Shown piece after piece: positions 27,837 through 35,837 of a stretch of 64,000 nt of DNA. Numbering within the stretch: position 1 is the stretch's first letter; every line of letters starts with the position of its first letter. Location of the stretch: the NCBI RefSeq assembly GCF_007197755.1, contig NZ_CP041636.1:682001-746000 (forward strand). Direction: 5' to 3'. The DNA is from Ferrovibrio terrae. Its GTDB lineage: Bacteria; Pseudomonadota; Alphaproteobacteria; Ferrovibrionales; Ferrovibrionaceae. A program made the position numbers and the translations under genes. The notes under the pieces were generated by a model. The model did not search any database. It was not told the origin of the DNA and saw only the letters and a list, made by a program, of their open reading frames with translations.

Positions 27837-29210
27837 TCAGATGATTTCGAAATAGCGGGCCAGCTGCCAATCGGTGATCGCCTTGCGATACTCGCGCTCT
27901 TCCCAGTCGCGCGTGGCAGCGTAATGTTCGACAAAAGCTTCACCGAACAGATTGCGGGCCGGTTTGCTGGCATTCAGTCGGGCCGCCGCTTCCGACAGCG
28001 TGCGCGGCAGCTGGTATTTCGCCGGCAGTTCCTTCTCATAGGCATTACCCTGGATCGGCGCGGTCGGCTCGATCTTGTTCTCCACGCCCCACAGGCCGGC
28101 CCCGATGGCGGCTGCCATGGCGATATAGGGATTGATGTCGGCAGCAGCGATGCGGAATTCGACGCGCTGCGATTTCGGCGAGCCGGGAATGGCGCGCAGG
28201 GCCGTGGTGCGGTTCTCCACGCCCCACGAGGCTTGCGTCGGCGCCCAGAAGCCGGGGATCAGGCGGGTGTAGCTGTTGACCGTGCAGGCGACCATGGCAA
28301 GGAATTCCGGTAGCATCGCCTGCTGCCCGCCGATGAAATGACGCATGGTGTCGGAGATCGCATGCGGCTTTTTCGCATCATGGAAGGCCGGCTTGCCGTC
28401 CTTCTTCTTGAGCGAGAGGTGGATATGGCCGCTCTGACCCGGCCAGTCATGCGACCATTTCGCCATGAAGGTGGCCATCAGGCCGCGACGTTGCAGCGCC
28501 GCCTTGGTGAAGGTTTTGAACAGCGCCGCCTTGTCAGCTGCCGCCAGCGCCTCGTCCACCGTAATGGCGGCTTCCAGCACGCCGGCACCGGTTTCGGTAT
28601 GCAGGCCTTCCAGCGGAAAATCCATCTTCAGGCCGAGGTCGATCAGTTCGTGATACAGTTCGGCTTCCACGGAGTTGCGCAGCACCGAATAGCCGAAGAA
28701 GCCCGGCGTGATCGGCTGCAGTTTGCGGTATCCCTTCTCGCGAATGCTGTTTGGGGTTTCGTTGAAGACGAAGAATTCGAATTCGCAGGCACCAAGTACG
28801 GAGTAGCCCATATCGCTGGCGCGCTTCAGCACGCGACGCAGCACGGCGCGCGGACAAACGGTGTCGGCCGGCGGCGAAAACTCGCCGAGGAAGAACAGCG
28901 TATCCGGTTCCCAGGGAATCTCACGGCAGGTATCTGGCAGCACGCGGACAGGGGCATCGGGATAGGCGGTATGCCAGCCGGTGTATTTCACGTTGTCGTA
29001 AAGCTGGTCGTTCGAGTCCCAACCCAGCACGACGTCGCAGAAGCCGAAGCCGCTATCGAGTGCAGAGAGGAATTTCTCGGCCGAGATGTATTTGCCGCGC
29101 AGGATGCCGTCGACATCGAAAGCACCAACCTTGACCCGGTCGATCTTGCGTTCGGTCAGAATTTTGCGAGCATCGGTCGCGGTCCTGACCTGTCTGGGTT
29201 TCATCGCCAT
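27837..29210 (-). CDS. Glutamine synthetase-family gamma-glutamyl-amine ligase
   Basis: A 457-residue member of the GS catalytic superfamily, with CEFEFFVF (metal glutamates), GHIHLSLKKKDGKP (active-site histidine) and NSYTRLIPGFWAPTQASWG. The N-terminal beta-grasp is short, and the adenylylation-loop tyrosine of GlnA is not evident. It therefore belongs with PuuA/IpuC/GlnA4-type ligases, which join glutamate to amines, rather than with housekeeping GlnA. Neighbouring ALDH, Fe-ADH and phosphatase genes suggest the amine is an amino alcohol such as ethanolamine; this is inference. No gamma-glutamyl hydrolase gene is nearby. Confidence 0.82.
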   Translation of the reverse strand: MAMKPRQVRTATDARKILTERKIDRVKVGAFDVDGILRGKYISAEKFLSALDSGFGFCDVVLGWDSNDQLYDNVKYTGWHTAYPDAPVRVLPDTCREIPWEPDTLFFLGEFSPPADTVCPRAVLRRVLKRASDMGYSVLGACEFEFFVFNETPNSIREKGYRKLQPITPGFFGYSVLRNSVEAELYHELIDLGLKMDFPLEGLHTETGAGVLEAAITVDEALAAADKAALFKTFTKAALQRRGLMATFMAKWSHDWPGQSGHIHLSLKKKDGKPAFHDAKKPHAISDTMRHFIGGQQAMLPEFLAMVACTVNSYTRLIPGFWAPTQASWGVENRTTALRAIPGSPKSQRVEFRIAAADINPYIAMAAAIGAGLWGVENKIEPTAPIQGNAYEKELPAKYQLPRTLSEAAARLNASKPARNLFGEAFVEHYAATRDWEEREYRKAITDWQLARYFEII

Positions 29211-29236
29211 TCACCAGCCCCCGTTTATCGCCCTGT

Positions 29237-30043
29237 TCATCCCAGCAGTGTTTCCAGCGCCCAGCGGTGCAACGCGGGCGTGGCAGCCGCCACCACGCGG
29301 CCATCCGCCCCCAAGCCGAGCGACTGACCGTTCCAGTCAGTAACGACGCCGCCAGCACCTTCGATCACCGGCACCAGCGGCAGGTAATCGTAAGGTTGCA
29401 GCCCGACCTCGACTACCAGATCGATATGACCGGCTGCCAGCAGGGCATAAGCGTAGCAGTCGCCGCCGAACCGCCGCAGGCCGATCTGCCCGCTCAACCG
29501 CTCGAAAGCCGCAAGATCCGTGCCAGTGAACATGTCCGGCGAAGTGGCATACAGCGTGGCCTTGGCCGGATCGCTGCAGTCGCTGGCGCGGCAGGGTTGG
29601 CCGTTCAGGCTGGTGCTCTGCCCAGCCTGACCGACCCATAACTCGTCGAGTATCGGCATGTCGATCAGACCGAGTTGCGGCCGACCATCGTCCAGCAAGG
29701 CAATCAGCGTACCGAACAACGGCATGCCGGTGACGAAACTCTTTGTGCCGTCAATTGGATCGATCACCCAGGTGAACCGCGCGCCGAGACGCTCCGCACC
29801 CTGTTCTTCGCCGAAAATGGCGTGTTCGGGATGTCGGGCGGTCAGGATCGCGCGCAGCTCGGCTTCGATACCCCGATCAGCGACAGTCACCGGACTCGCA
29901 TCGGCCTTGCGCTCCACCGCAAGTCGCTGACGGAAATAGCGTCGCGCGATCGGCCGGGCCACCGCCACCAGATCTCGCGCCGTGGCCAGGTGGATTTGGG
30001 AATTGTTGCGGGCCGATGCTGAAGCGACAGGCGACTGTTGCAT
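29237..30043 (-). CDS. Inositol-monophosphatase-family phosphatase, HisN-like
   Basis: A 268-residue Mg-dependent phosphatase with metal motifs IFGEEQG and WVIDPIDGTKSFVTG. The later FGGDCYAYALLAAGHIDLVVE is characteristic of HisN-type histidinol-phosphate phosphatases. HisN acts on a phosphorylated amino alcohol, which fits the proposed pathway of this operon. No other histidine genes are near, so a housekeeping histidine role is less likely. ATG at 30043 gives the normal family length; the frame runs to a TTG at 30166 that would collide with the divergent gene. It is the first gene of the 30043-to-25243 operon. Confidence 0.82.
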   Translation of the reverse strand: MQQSPVASASARNNSQIHLATARDLVAVARPIARRYFRQRLAVERKADASPVTVADRGIEAELRAILTARHPEHAIFGEEQGAERLGARFTWVIDPIDGTKSFVTGMPLFGTLIALLDDGRPQLGLIDMPILDELWVGQAGQSTSLNGQPCRASDCSDPAKATLYATSPDMFTGTDLAAFERLSGQIGLRRFGGDCYAYALLAAGHIDLVVEVGLQPYDYLPLVPVIEGAGGVVTDWNGQSLGLGADGRVVAAATPALHRWALETLLG

Positions 30044-30053
30044 TTTTGGGCAT

Positions 30054-30081
30054 TTGTGGATTTCTGTGTAATTTTTTATAG
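30054..30081 (+). promoter_or_regulatory. Possible promoter for the AepX-like importer operon
   Basis: TTGTGG (30054-30059) and TTATAG (30076-30081) are spaced 16 nt apart, in the divergent gap upstream of the binding protein starting at 30166. A tandem 10-bp repeat (GCATTTTTGG/GCATTTGTGG, 30040-30059) overlaps the -35 and the start of the opposite gene. It could be a binding site for the DeoR protein encoded at 33935. Confidence 0.35.
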
Positions 30082-30165
30082 ACGGCTTTACGGGGGTCTG
30101 CAACAATTCCGCATGGTCGCCCGGATACAGGGTCCGGATGCCGGCCGACAGACGGGGGATACTCA

Positions 30166-31182
30166 ATGCTCGAGCGTTTCAAATCCATGCTGCTCGCTGG
30201 CGCCGCCAGCATGCTGATGTTCACCGCCGGCGCCGCACAGGCTGGCACCATCACGGTCTACACCGCGCTGGAAGAAGACGAGATCGCCGATTACGTGGCG
30301 CTGGCCAAAAAGGAAATTCCCGATGTGACGGTGAATGTGCTGCGCCTGTCCACCGGCGACCTTGGCGCGCGCATCATGGCCGAAGCCGGCAACCCGCAGC
30401 ATGACGTGATCTGGGGCTGGGCCGTCACCAACATGATGGATCCGCGGATTCTGGCCCTGGTCGAGCCCTACAAGGTCAAGGGCAGCGACAAGCTGGGTGC
30501 CGCCTATCAGGCAGCCGACGGCAAGTGGTTTGCCGCCACCGGCTATATCGGCGCCTTCTGCGTCAACACCGAGCGGTTGAAGCAAAAGAACCTGCCGATG
30601 CCGAAGAGCTGGAACGACCTGCTGAATCCCGCCTTCAAGGGCGAGATAGCGATGCCGAACCCCGTCTCCTCGGGCACCGGCTATCTGCAGATCGTCTCGA
30701 TCCTGCAGAAGATGGGCGAGGAAAAGGGCTGGGCTTTCCTCAAGCAGCTCGACGCCAACGTGAATCAGTATATCAAGTCCGGCTCGCGCCCGTGCCGCTC
30801 TGCCCGTGCGGGTGAATTCACGGTCGGCACATCGCTGGCCTTCGCCGCGATCAAGTCGATTGAGGAAGGCTTCCCGCTCGCCATGGTGCTGCCCAGCGAA
30901 GGCGCCGGCTACGAACTTGAGGCCTCGGCACTGATGGTTGCCTCGAAGAACAAGGCCGATGCGAAGAAATTCCTCGACTGGACCATGTCGCCGGGCGCCT
31001 CCGGTCTCTATGCCAAGTACAAGGAACTGGTCACGCTGCCGGGCTACAAGCCTGCCAAGGCCGCGCGCGATGCCGGCATGCCTGATGATCCGGGCAGCAT
31101 CCTGTACAAGATGGATTTCGCCGCCTCAGCCGTGCAGCGGGAAGCGATCCTGGCGCGCTGGACCAAGGAAATCGGCCGCTGA
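30166..31182 (+). CDS. Periplasmic binding protein, 2-aminoethylphosphonate type (AepX/PhnS2-like)
   Basis: A 338-residue secreted protein with signal peptide ending GAAQA. The mature part opens ITVYTALEEDEIADYV and includes LSTGDLGARIMAEAGNPQHD, MPNPVSSGTGYLQIV and SGSRPCRSARAGEFTVG. I recognise this block order from 2-aminoethylphosphonate-type binding proteins (phnS2/AepX group). The start follows GGGGG. Importer genes follow directly, and HisN-like phosphatase and amine-ligase genes diverge from it. The ligand may be 2-aminoethylphosphonate or a phosphate ester of an amino alcohol. No PhnW or PhnX gene is in the window. Confidence 0.83.
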   Translation: MLERFKSMLLAGAASMLMFTAGAAQAGTITVYTALEEDEIADYVALAKKEIPDVTVNVLRLSTGDLGARIMAEAGNPQHDVIWGWAVTNMMDPRILALVEPYKVKGSDKLGAAYQAADGKWFAATGYIGAFCVNTERLKQKNLPMPKSWNDLLNPAFKGEIAMPNPVSSGTGYLQIVSILQKMGEEKGWAFLKQLDANVNQYIKSGSRPCRSARAGEFTVGTSLAFAAIKSIEEGFPLAMVLPSEGAGYELEASALMVASKNKADAKKFLDWTMSPGASGLYAKYKELVTLPGYKPAKAARDAGMPDDPGSILYKMDFAASAVQREAILARWTKEIGR

Positions 31183-31195
31183 GCCTGCTACACTG

Positions 31196-31231
31196 ACGGG
31201 CGGCTGGAACCCGGCCGCCCGTTCTCGTTTC
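31196..31231 (+). terminator. Stem-loop between binding-protein and ATPase genes
   Basis: ACGGGCGGC (31196-31204) and GCCGCCCGT (31214-31222) form a perfect 9-bp stem around TGGAACCCG, followed by TCTCGTTTCTG. Such intra-operon hairpins often protect or partly terminate the binding-protein message, giving more binding protein than membrane components. Confidence 0.6.
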
Positions 31232-31250
31232 TGCTGTATCAGGATGTTGC

Positions 31251-32243
31251 ATGCATCTCGCGATTGAGCAGGTCGCCAAGAGTTTCGGTCCCGTTGTTGC
31301 CCTGGATAATGTTTCGCTCGGCGTCGGCGCCGGCGAATTCGTCTGCCTGCTTGGCCCGTCAGGTTGCGGCAAGACCACACTGCTGCGCATCATCGCTGGA
31401 CTTCTCACGATGGATTCCGGCCGGCTGATCCTGGCCGGCCGCGACCTGACACAGGTGCCGGCCCGCCTGCGCGGATTCGGCATCGTCTTTCAGTCCTACT
31501 CGCTGTTTCCCAACATGAGCGTGGCCGCCAATATCGGCTATGGCCTGAAACTGCGCGGTACGCCGGCGGCAGACATCGCAAAGCGCGTGAACGACCTGCT
31601 GGCGCTGATCAAGCTGCCGCAGATCGCCGACCGCTATCCCTGGGAATTGTCCGGTGGCCAGCAGCAGCGCGTCGCCCTGGCGCGCGCCATTGCCGCCGAT
31701 CCCGCCCTGCTGCTGCTGGATGAACCGCTCTCGGCGCTGGATGCCAAGGTGCGTGCCGAACTGCGCGAAGAAATCCGCGACCTGCAGCGCCGGCTTGGTA
31801 TCCCGACCGTGATGGTGACCCATGATCAGGAAGAAGCCCTGACGCTGGCAGACCGCATCGTCTGCATGAGCAAGGGCCGCATCGAACAGGCCGGCACGCC
31901 AGCTGACCTTTACGCGCGCCCCACCACGCGCTTCGTGGCCGATTTCATGGGCGTCAGCAACCTGATCCAACCGTCTACGCTATCCGCCCTGTTGCCGCAG
32001 ATGATGCAGGGCTATCCCGGCGGCGATCACCTGCTCTGCCTGCGGCCCGAACATCTGGCTGTGCGTCCCGGCACGCTGGGCAAGGTGGTAAGCACCACAT
32101 TCCTTGGCAACATCACACGGCTGAAACTCGACACACCGCTGGGGATGTTGGTCGCGGAGTTACCCGGGCAGGCGAGCTTTGCCCCCGGCGACGGCATCGA
32201 TATCGCGCCTGATCCGGCGCATGGAGCCTGGGTCGTGGCATGA
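31251..32243 (+). CDS. ABC transporter ATP-binding protein (AepV/PhnT2-like)
   Basis: A 330-residue ATPase with Walker A GPSGCGKTTLLRIIAG, signature LSGGQQQRVALARAI, Walker B LLLLDEPLSALDAKV and VTHDQEEAL. A shorter C-terminal regulatory domain than in the other two ATPases follows from about residue 230. Its stop overlaps the permease start as ATGA. It belongs with the binding protein at 30166 and the permease at 32240. Confidence 0.92.
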   Translation: MHLAIEQVAKSFGPVVALDNVSLGVGAGEFVCLLGPSGCGKTTLLRIIAGLLTMDSGRLILAGRDLTQVPARLRGFGIVFQSYSLFPNMSVAANIGYGLKLRGTPAADIAKRVNDLLALIKLPQIADRYPWELSGGQQQRVALARAIAADPALLLLDEPLSALDAKVRAELREEIRDLQRRLGIPTVMVTHDQEEALTLADRIVCMSKGRIEQAGTPADLYARPTTRFVADFMGVSNLIQPSTLSALLPQMMQGYPGGDHLLCLRPEHLAVRPGTLGKVVSTTFLGNITRLKLDTPLGMLVAELPGQASFAPGDGIDIAPDPAHGAWVVA

Positions 32244-33931
32244 CCGCCGTCAGCGCAGCGCCACCCCAAACGGCTCCTTTGGCGCGAGAACGTACCGACC
32301 GGATATTCGATCTCGCCTGCCTGTGGATTCCGGCTGCGGCGCTGCTGCTGTTTTTTGTCTATCCGATCGGCATGATGGGTTACCGCAGCCTGCTGCTGCC
32401 CGACGGCTCGCTAGGCTTCAGCAATTTTGCGCAGATCATCGGTTCGCGCAGCTTTCTCAAGGCGCTGGTCAACAGCCTGACCATGGGTCTGGTCACCACG
32501 GCCGTCACGGTCGGGCTAGGCCTGCTGCTCGCCTTCGCGCTGCATCGCTGCCGCATCTGGCTGCGCATCGTTCTGCTCGGCGCCATCAGCCTGCCGGTGA
32601 TCGCGCCTTCGCTCGTTCAGGGCCTGGGCCTGATCTTCCTGCTGGGCCGCAATGGCCTGATCAATAAAACCTTTGGCATGCAGATCGAGATCTACGGCTT
32701 CTGGGGCCTGCTGATCGCTAACACGCTCTATGCCCTGCCGCAGGCCGCCATGATCATCGGCGCGGCGTTGCGCAACGCCGATGCACGGCTATTCGAGGCC
32801 GCCGAGGTGATGGGTGCCACGGGCTGGCGCCGCTTCATCGACCTGACGCTGCCCAATATCCGCTTCGGCCTGCTCAGCGCCACCTTCGTGGTGTTTACCG
32901 TCACCATCACCGACTTCGGCAATGCCGCCGTAATTGGCGGCGACTACACGGTGCTGGCAATCGAGATCTACAACCAGGTCATCGGCCAGATGAACCTGAA
33001 TCTGGGCGCCGTGGTCGGCATGCTGCTGCTGCTGCCCACCGTACTGGCCTTCTATTTCGAACGCCTGGCGACGCAGCGCCAGTTCGGTACCCAGTCGGAA
33101 TTAGCCGTGCCCTACCGGCCGGACCGCGATCCGTGGCGTGACGGCATTGTCGGCACACTGGCCTGGCTGGTCGCGCTGGCACCGGTCACCGTGGTCGGCG
33201 TCGTGGTCTATGCCAGCTTCATGCGCCTGTGGCCCTACCGCCTCGACTTCACCTTCAGGCATTACGACATCAAACTGGCCGGCGGTTACGACCCGTTGTG
33301 GATCAGCATCGGCATCTCTGCGGCTGCCGCCGGATTCGGCACCATTTTCCTGCTCTTTCTCGGTGTGGCGCTGAAACGCTTGGGCGGCCCGGCGGCGCGG
33401 GCGATCTATTTCGTTTCCATGCTGCCGGCTGCGGTGCCGGGTCTCGTGCTTGGTCTGGCTTATGTCTTTGCCTTCAACCAGCCCGGTACGCCGCTGATCC
33501 TGCTCTACGGCAGTGCGGTACTGCTTGCGATGTGCAATTTCTACCATTATCACACGCAGGGTTTCGCCACGATGACGACCGGCCTGCGCCAGATTCCGCC
33601 GGCGCTGGAGGAAGCCGCCACCTGTATCGGCGCATCGGCTTGGGCGGTGCTGCGCGACGTCTACATCCCCTATACCCTGCCGACCCTGATCTCGGTGTTC
33701 TTCTTCCTGTTCATGAGTTCGATGGTCACGCTGTCTGCCGTTATTTTCCTGGTCACGCCGAGCCTGATGCTGGCGGCCGTGACGGTGATGCGTCTCGACG
33801 AAGCCGGCTTCACGGCCCAGGCTGCTGCCTTCTCCACGGCCATCATGCTGGTGGTCACTGCCGCCCTGCTGATGGCGCGCGGCACGCTCTGGCTGGCGCA
33901 GCGACGCATCCGCCTGCCGGCGGAGGCCTGA
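32240..33931 (+). CDS. ABC transporter permease, two fused domains (AepW/PhnV2-like)
   Basis: A 563-residue inner-membrane protein with two fused permease domains and about twelve TM segments. EAA loops are FEAAEVMGATGWRRFID and EEAATCIGASAWAVLRD. The first 25 residues are polar and cytoplasmic. The gene overlaps the ATPase gene by 4 nt and is followed 3 nt later by the DeoR regulator, so regulator and importer are made together. Confidence 0.9.
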   Translation: MTAVSAAPPQTAPLARERTDRIFDLACLWIPAAALLLFFVYPIGMMGYRSLLLPDGSLGFSNFAQIIGSRSFLKALVNSLTMGLVTTAVTVGLGLLLAFALHRCRIWLRIVLLGAISLPVIAPSLVQGLGLIFLLGRNGLINKTFGMQIEIYGFWGLLIANTLYALPQAAMIIGAALRNADARLFEAAEVMGATGWRRFIDLTLPNIRFGLLSATFVVFTVTITDFGNAAVIGGDYTVLAIEIYNQVIGQMNLNLGAVVGMLLLLPTVLAFYFERLATQRQFGTQSELAVPYRPDRDPWRDGIVGTLAWLVALAPVTVVGVVVYASFMRLWPYRLDFTFRHYDIKLAGGYDPLWISIGISAAAAGFGTIFLLFLGVALKRLGGPAARAIYFVSMLPAAVPGLVLGLAYVFAFNQPGTPLILLYGSAVLLAMCNFYHYHTQGFATMTTGLRQIPPALEEAATCIGASAWAVLRDVYIPYTLPTLISVFFFLFMSSMVTLSAVIFLVTPSLMLAAVTVMRLDEAGFTAQAAAFSTAIMLVVTAALLMARGTLWLAQRRIRLPAEA

Positions 33932-33934
33932 GCC

Positions 33935-34705
33935 ATGTGGTCGCAGGATCGCCATCGCCGCATCCAGGGCCTGCTTGGCCATCACAAGCAGGTTTCAGCC
34001 GATGAACTGGCCCGGCAACTGGATGTTTCGCGCGAAACCATCCGCCGCGATCTGGTCGAACTCGAAGCGGCCGGGCTGCTGCGACGGGTGCATGGCGGCG
34101 CCATCCTGCCCGAGCAAACCGGCAAGGAAGCGCCGTTCGCCGATCGTATGCAGGTGCGCAGGCGTGAGAAACAGGCGATCGCCCGCGCCGCCGCCCGGCT
34201 GGTGGAACCCGGCCAGACCTGCTTTGTCGACGCCGGCAGCACCACTGCATTGCTGGCGGTCGAACTGGCTAAAATTCCCGGTATCACGGTGATCACCAAT
34301 TCGATCGATGTGGCCGGCACGATCAACCGCGACGGCATCGAAGCCACGGCCCTGCTGTTGGGCGGGCAGTTGCACAGCGATGTGCCCGGCACTTTCGGCG
34401 AGCTGACTTTAAGCGAGGTTGCGCGCTTCCAGGTCGATATCGCACTGCTGTCGCCGGTGGCAATCCACGCCGAGCGCGGCGCCAGCAACTTCGTGCTGCA
34501 CGAGGCCGAAGTGGCGCGCGCCATGATCCGCTATGCTGACGAATTCGTACTTCTGGCCGATCACGGCAAGATCGGCCAGGTCAGCCGCGCCAATATCTGC
34601 AGCTGCAGCCACATCCACCGCCTGGTCACCGACAGCGCGGCCGGCCGCAAGCCGTTAGCCGAGTTGCGCCGCGCCGGCATCGGCGAGATCATCGTCGCTG
34701 ACTAG
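33935..34705 (+). CDS. DeoR-family transcriptional regulator
   Basis: A 256-residue regulator. The N-terminal winged helix holds ADELARQLDVSRETIRRDL and LLRRVHGGAIL, the DeoR signature. The C-terminal DeoRC sensor domain contains FVDAGSTTALLAVEL and LLADHGKIGQVS. Sensors of this family bind phosphorylated metabolites, which fits an organophosphate importer and phosphatase. GGAGG precedes the ATG. It probably represses its own operon and perhaps the divergent phosphatase operon. Its stop codon overlaps the end of the integrase remnant on the other strand. Confidence 0.9.
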   Translation: MWSQDRHRRIQGLLGHHKQVSADELARQLDVSRETIRRDLVELEAAGLLRRVHGGAILPEQTGKEAPFADRMQVRRREKQAIARAAARLVEPGQTCFVDAGSTTALLAVELAKIPGITVITNSIDVAGTINRDGIEATALLLGGQLHSDVPGTFGELTLSEVARFQVDIALLSPVAIHAERGASNFVLHEAEVARAMIRYADEFVLLADHGKIGQVSRANICSCSHIHRLVTDSAAGRKPLAELRRAGIGEIIVAD

Positions 34706-35016
34706 TGCCAGGCCCGGTCCGGCTCGTTGATCTTTGACACTTTACAGGCAGCGCTTCTGCATTTGGGCCACGACACCTCCTGGTGGCCTTTCTTCGTCGG
34801 CACGACTTCACGAAGATAACGGTCCGGCGCGTCGTAGAGCGTCGTCCGCTCCGCCTCGCTGCGATCGACAAAACCGCCCGCGGCATCTCCGATTCGATGA
34901 CGAGTTCAAACTTCTCGGCCTCGGTCTTCGTCCGCACATGTTTTCACAACGGTCGGGTCGCCTTTACGGCGGATCCGCACTTCGTAACCCGAGCCACGCT
35001 TCCTGATACTGGCCAT
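34702..35016 (-). pseudogene. Tyrosine-recombinase (phage integrase) N-terminal remnant, frameshifted
   Basis: Reading down from ATG at 35016, the minus strand gives MASIRKRGSGYEVRIRRKGD, a typical arm-binding start of phage integrases. The similarity then moves to a second frame (KTEAEKFELVIESEM, near 34890-34930) and a third (FVDRSEAERTTLYDAPDRY, then LREVVPTKKG). At least two frameshifts are therefore present. The catalytic domain is absent; the coding resemblance ends at about 34702, against the DeoR stop. It is a dead fragment of a mobile element. Confidence 0.72.
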
Positions 35017-35138
35017 CGCTGCCTTCCTTCGGTTGGGCCGAGTGTTCGGGCCAGGCCGGTGAAAGGATGGAGACGGGTCTGCCGTCTCCGCTTGCTGCCA
35101 GTGGAGCGTTTTTGCATTTGGCCGAATGGCTAAGTAAA

Positions 35139-35174
35139 CAAAAAACCCCGCACAGGCGAACCTGGCGGGGTTTT
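35139..35174 (-). terminator. Rho-independent terminator behind the tRNA fragment
   Basis: CCCCGC pairs with GCGGGG and CAGG with CCTG around CGAA, with AAAA/TTTT flanks, so it can work on both strands. The longer U-run is on the minus strand (35146-35139). That matches termination of the initiator tRNA whose 3' end lies just upstream on that strand. Confidence 0.75.
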
Positions 35175-35179
35175 GATCT

Positions 35180-35226
35180 TGGTTGCGGGAGTAGGATTTG
35201 AACCTACGACCTTCAGGTTATGAGCC
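35180..35226 (-). other. 3' fragment of an initiator tRNA-Met gene, att-site-like
   Basis: The minus strand reads GGCTCATAACC, then a complete T-arm (GTAGG TTCAAAT CCTAC) and the encoded end CCCGCAACCA. This is the anticodon-to-3'-end part of tRNA-fMet (CAT anticodon). The sequence that should hold the D-arm and 5' acceptor strand is unrelated, so no cloverleaf forms. Such 47-nt fragments mark one end of elements integrated into a tRNA gene. Confidence 0.75.
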
Positions 35227-35837
35227 GGAACTCGGCCCTTTTCCTGCACCAATCTGGAAACCCAGTTCCAAAATTCTCAAGCACTTAGCTGCAATCCCTT
35301 GCACCGGCGCCGACCGCTTTGCATTCGGCAGTGGAGCAAAATTGGAGCAAATGGATCATAGCAGACCCGAGCCAGCCAGCCAACCCAGCCCCCCTGTTCA
35401 CAGCCCACACATATATAGATGTGTGAGATCGGCCTTGTGGCCAAAAAACTCTCCGACCGCTGGCAGTGCTCGGTCTCGTTTATAGATAAACGGCAGCCTG
35501 CCGAACTGCCGCCCCGGTGCGGGTGATCCCGGACAGGCCTGTACTGCCTAACCGACATTCTCCGGTTTGAGACCTCCCGGGTCGATGCTTCTCATACCTC
35601 AGGAGCCAAGGCCAGTCCTCAGGGCCCAAACTCTCGGCCGCCCGATACCCGGCTTCCCGATTCGTCTACCTGTTACGGGAAAGGCAGATCGCGCCGGATC
35701 AGAGTCCCAGTCAGCTCCGGCCATCCAGGACAACAAGCCTGGTAGATTCCAGCCTAAATGCTATTCAGGCTCTTTTCCGGGCCGGTAAATGGCTTCAAGC
35801 GCCGAACCATCGATGCTTCAGACCAAATAATTTCAAA
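35227..35837. other. Gene-poor region beside the att-like site
   Basis: About 610 bp with no convincing gene. A plus-strand frame (35198-35485) includes GAKLEQM from the repeated GGAGCAAAATTGGAGCAAAT, a phrase common beside integrases, but otherwise looks non-coding. No further repeats or RNA genes were found. Confidence 0.55.

Noticed and set aside
26451-28313. 620-codon plus-strand open frame
   Set aside because: Antisense to the aldehyde dehydrogenase and glutamine-synthetase-like genes; a GC-rich third-position shadow without domains.
18327-31182. Iron (FbpA-type) function for the binding proteins
   Set aside because: No protein shows the adjacent tyrosine ligands, and sequence blocks fit PgtC, AfuA and AepX groups better.
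30166-34705. Standard 2-aminoethylphosphonate degradation (PhnWX)
   Set aside because: No transaminase or phosphonatase gene is present; the ALDH and Fe-ADH fit the ligase operon at least as well.
35180-35260. Complete tRNA-Met gene
   Set aside because: Only the anticodon-to-CCA half is present. The sequence upstream does not pair with the acceptor strand or form a D-arm.
35198-35485. Small plus-strand protein
   Set aside because: It begins inside the tRNA fragment read in reverse, a well-known source of spurious ORFs, and has no domain.
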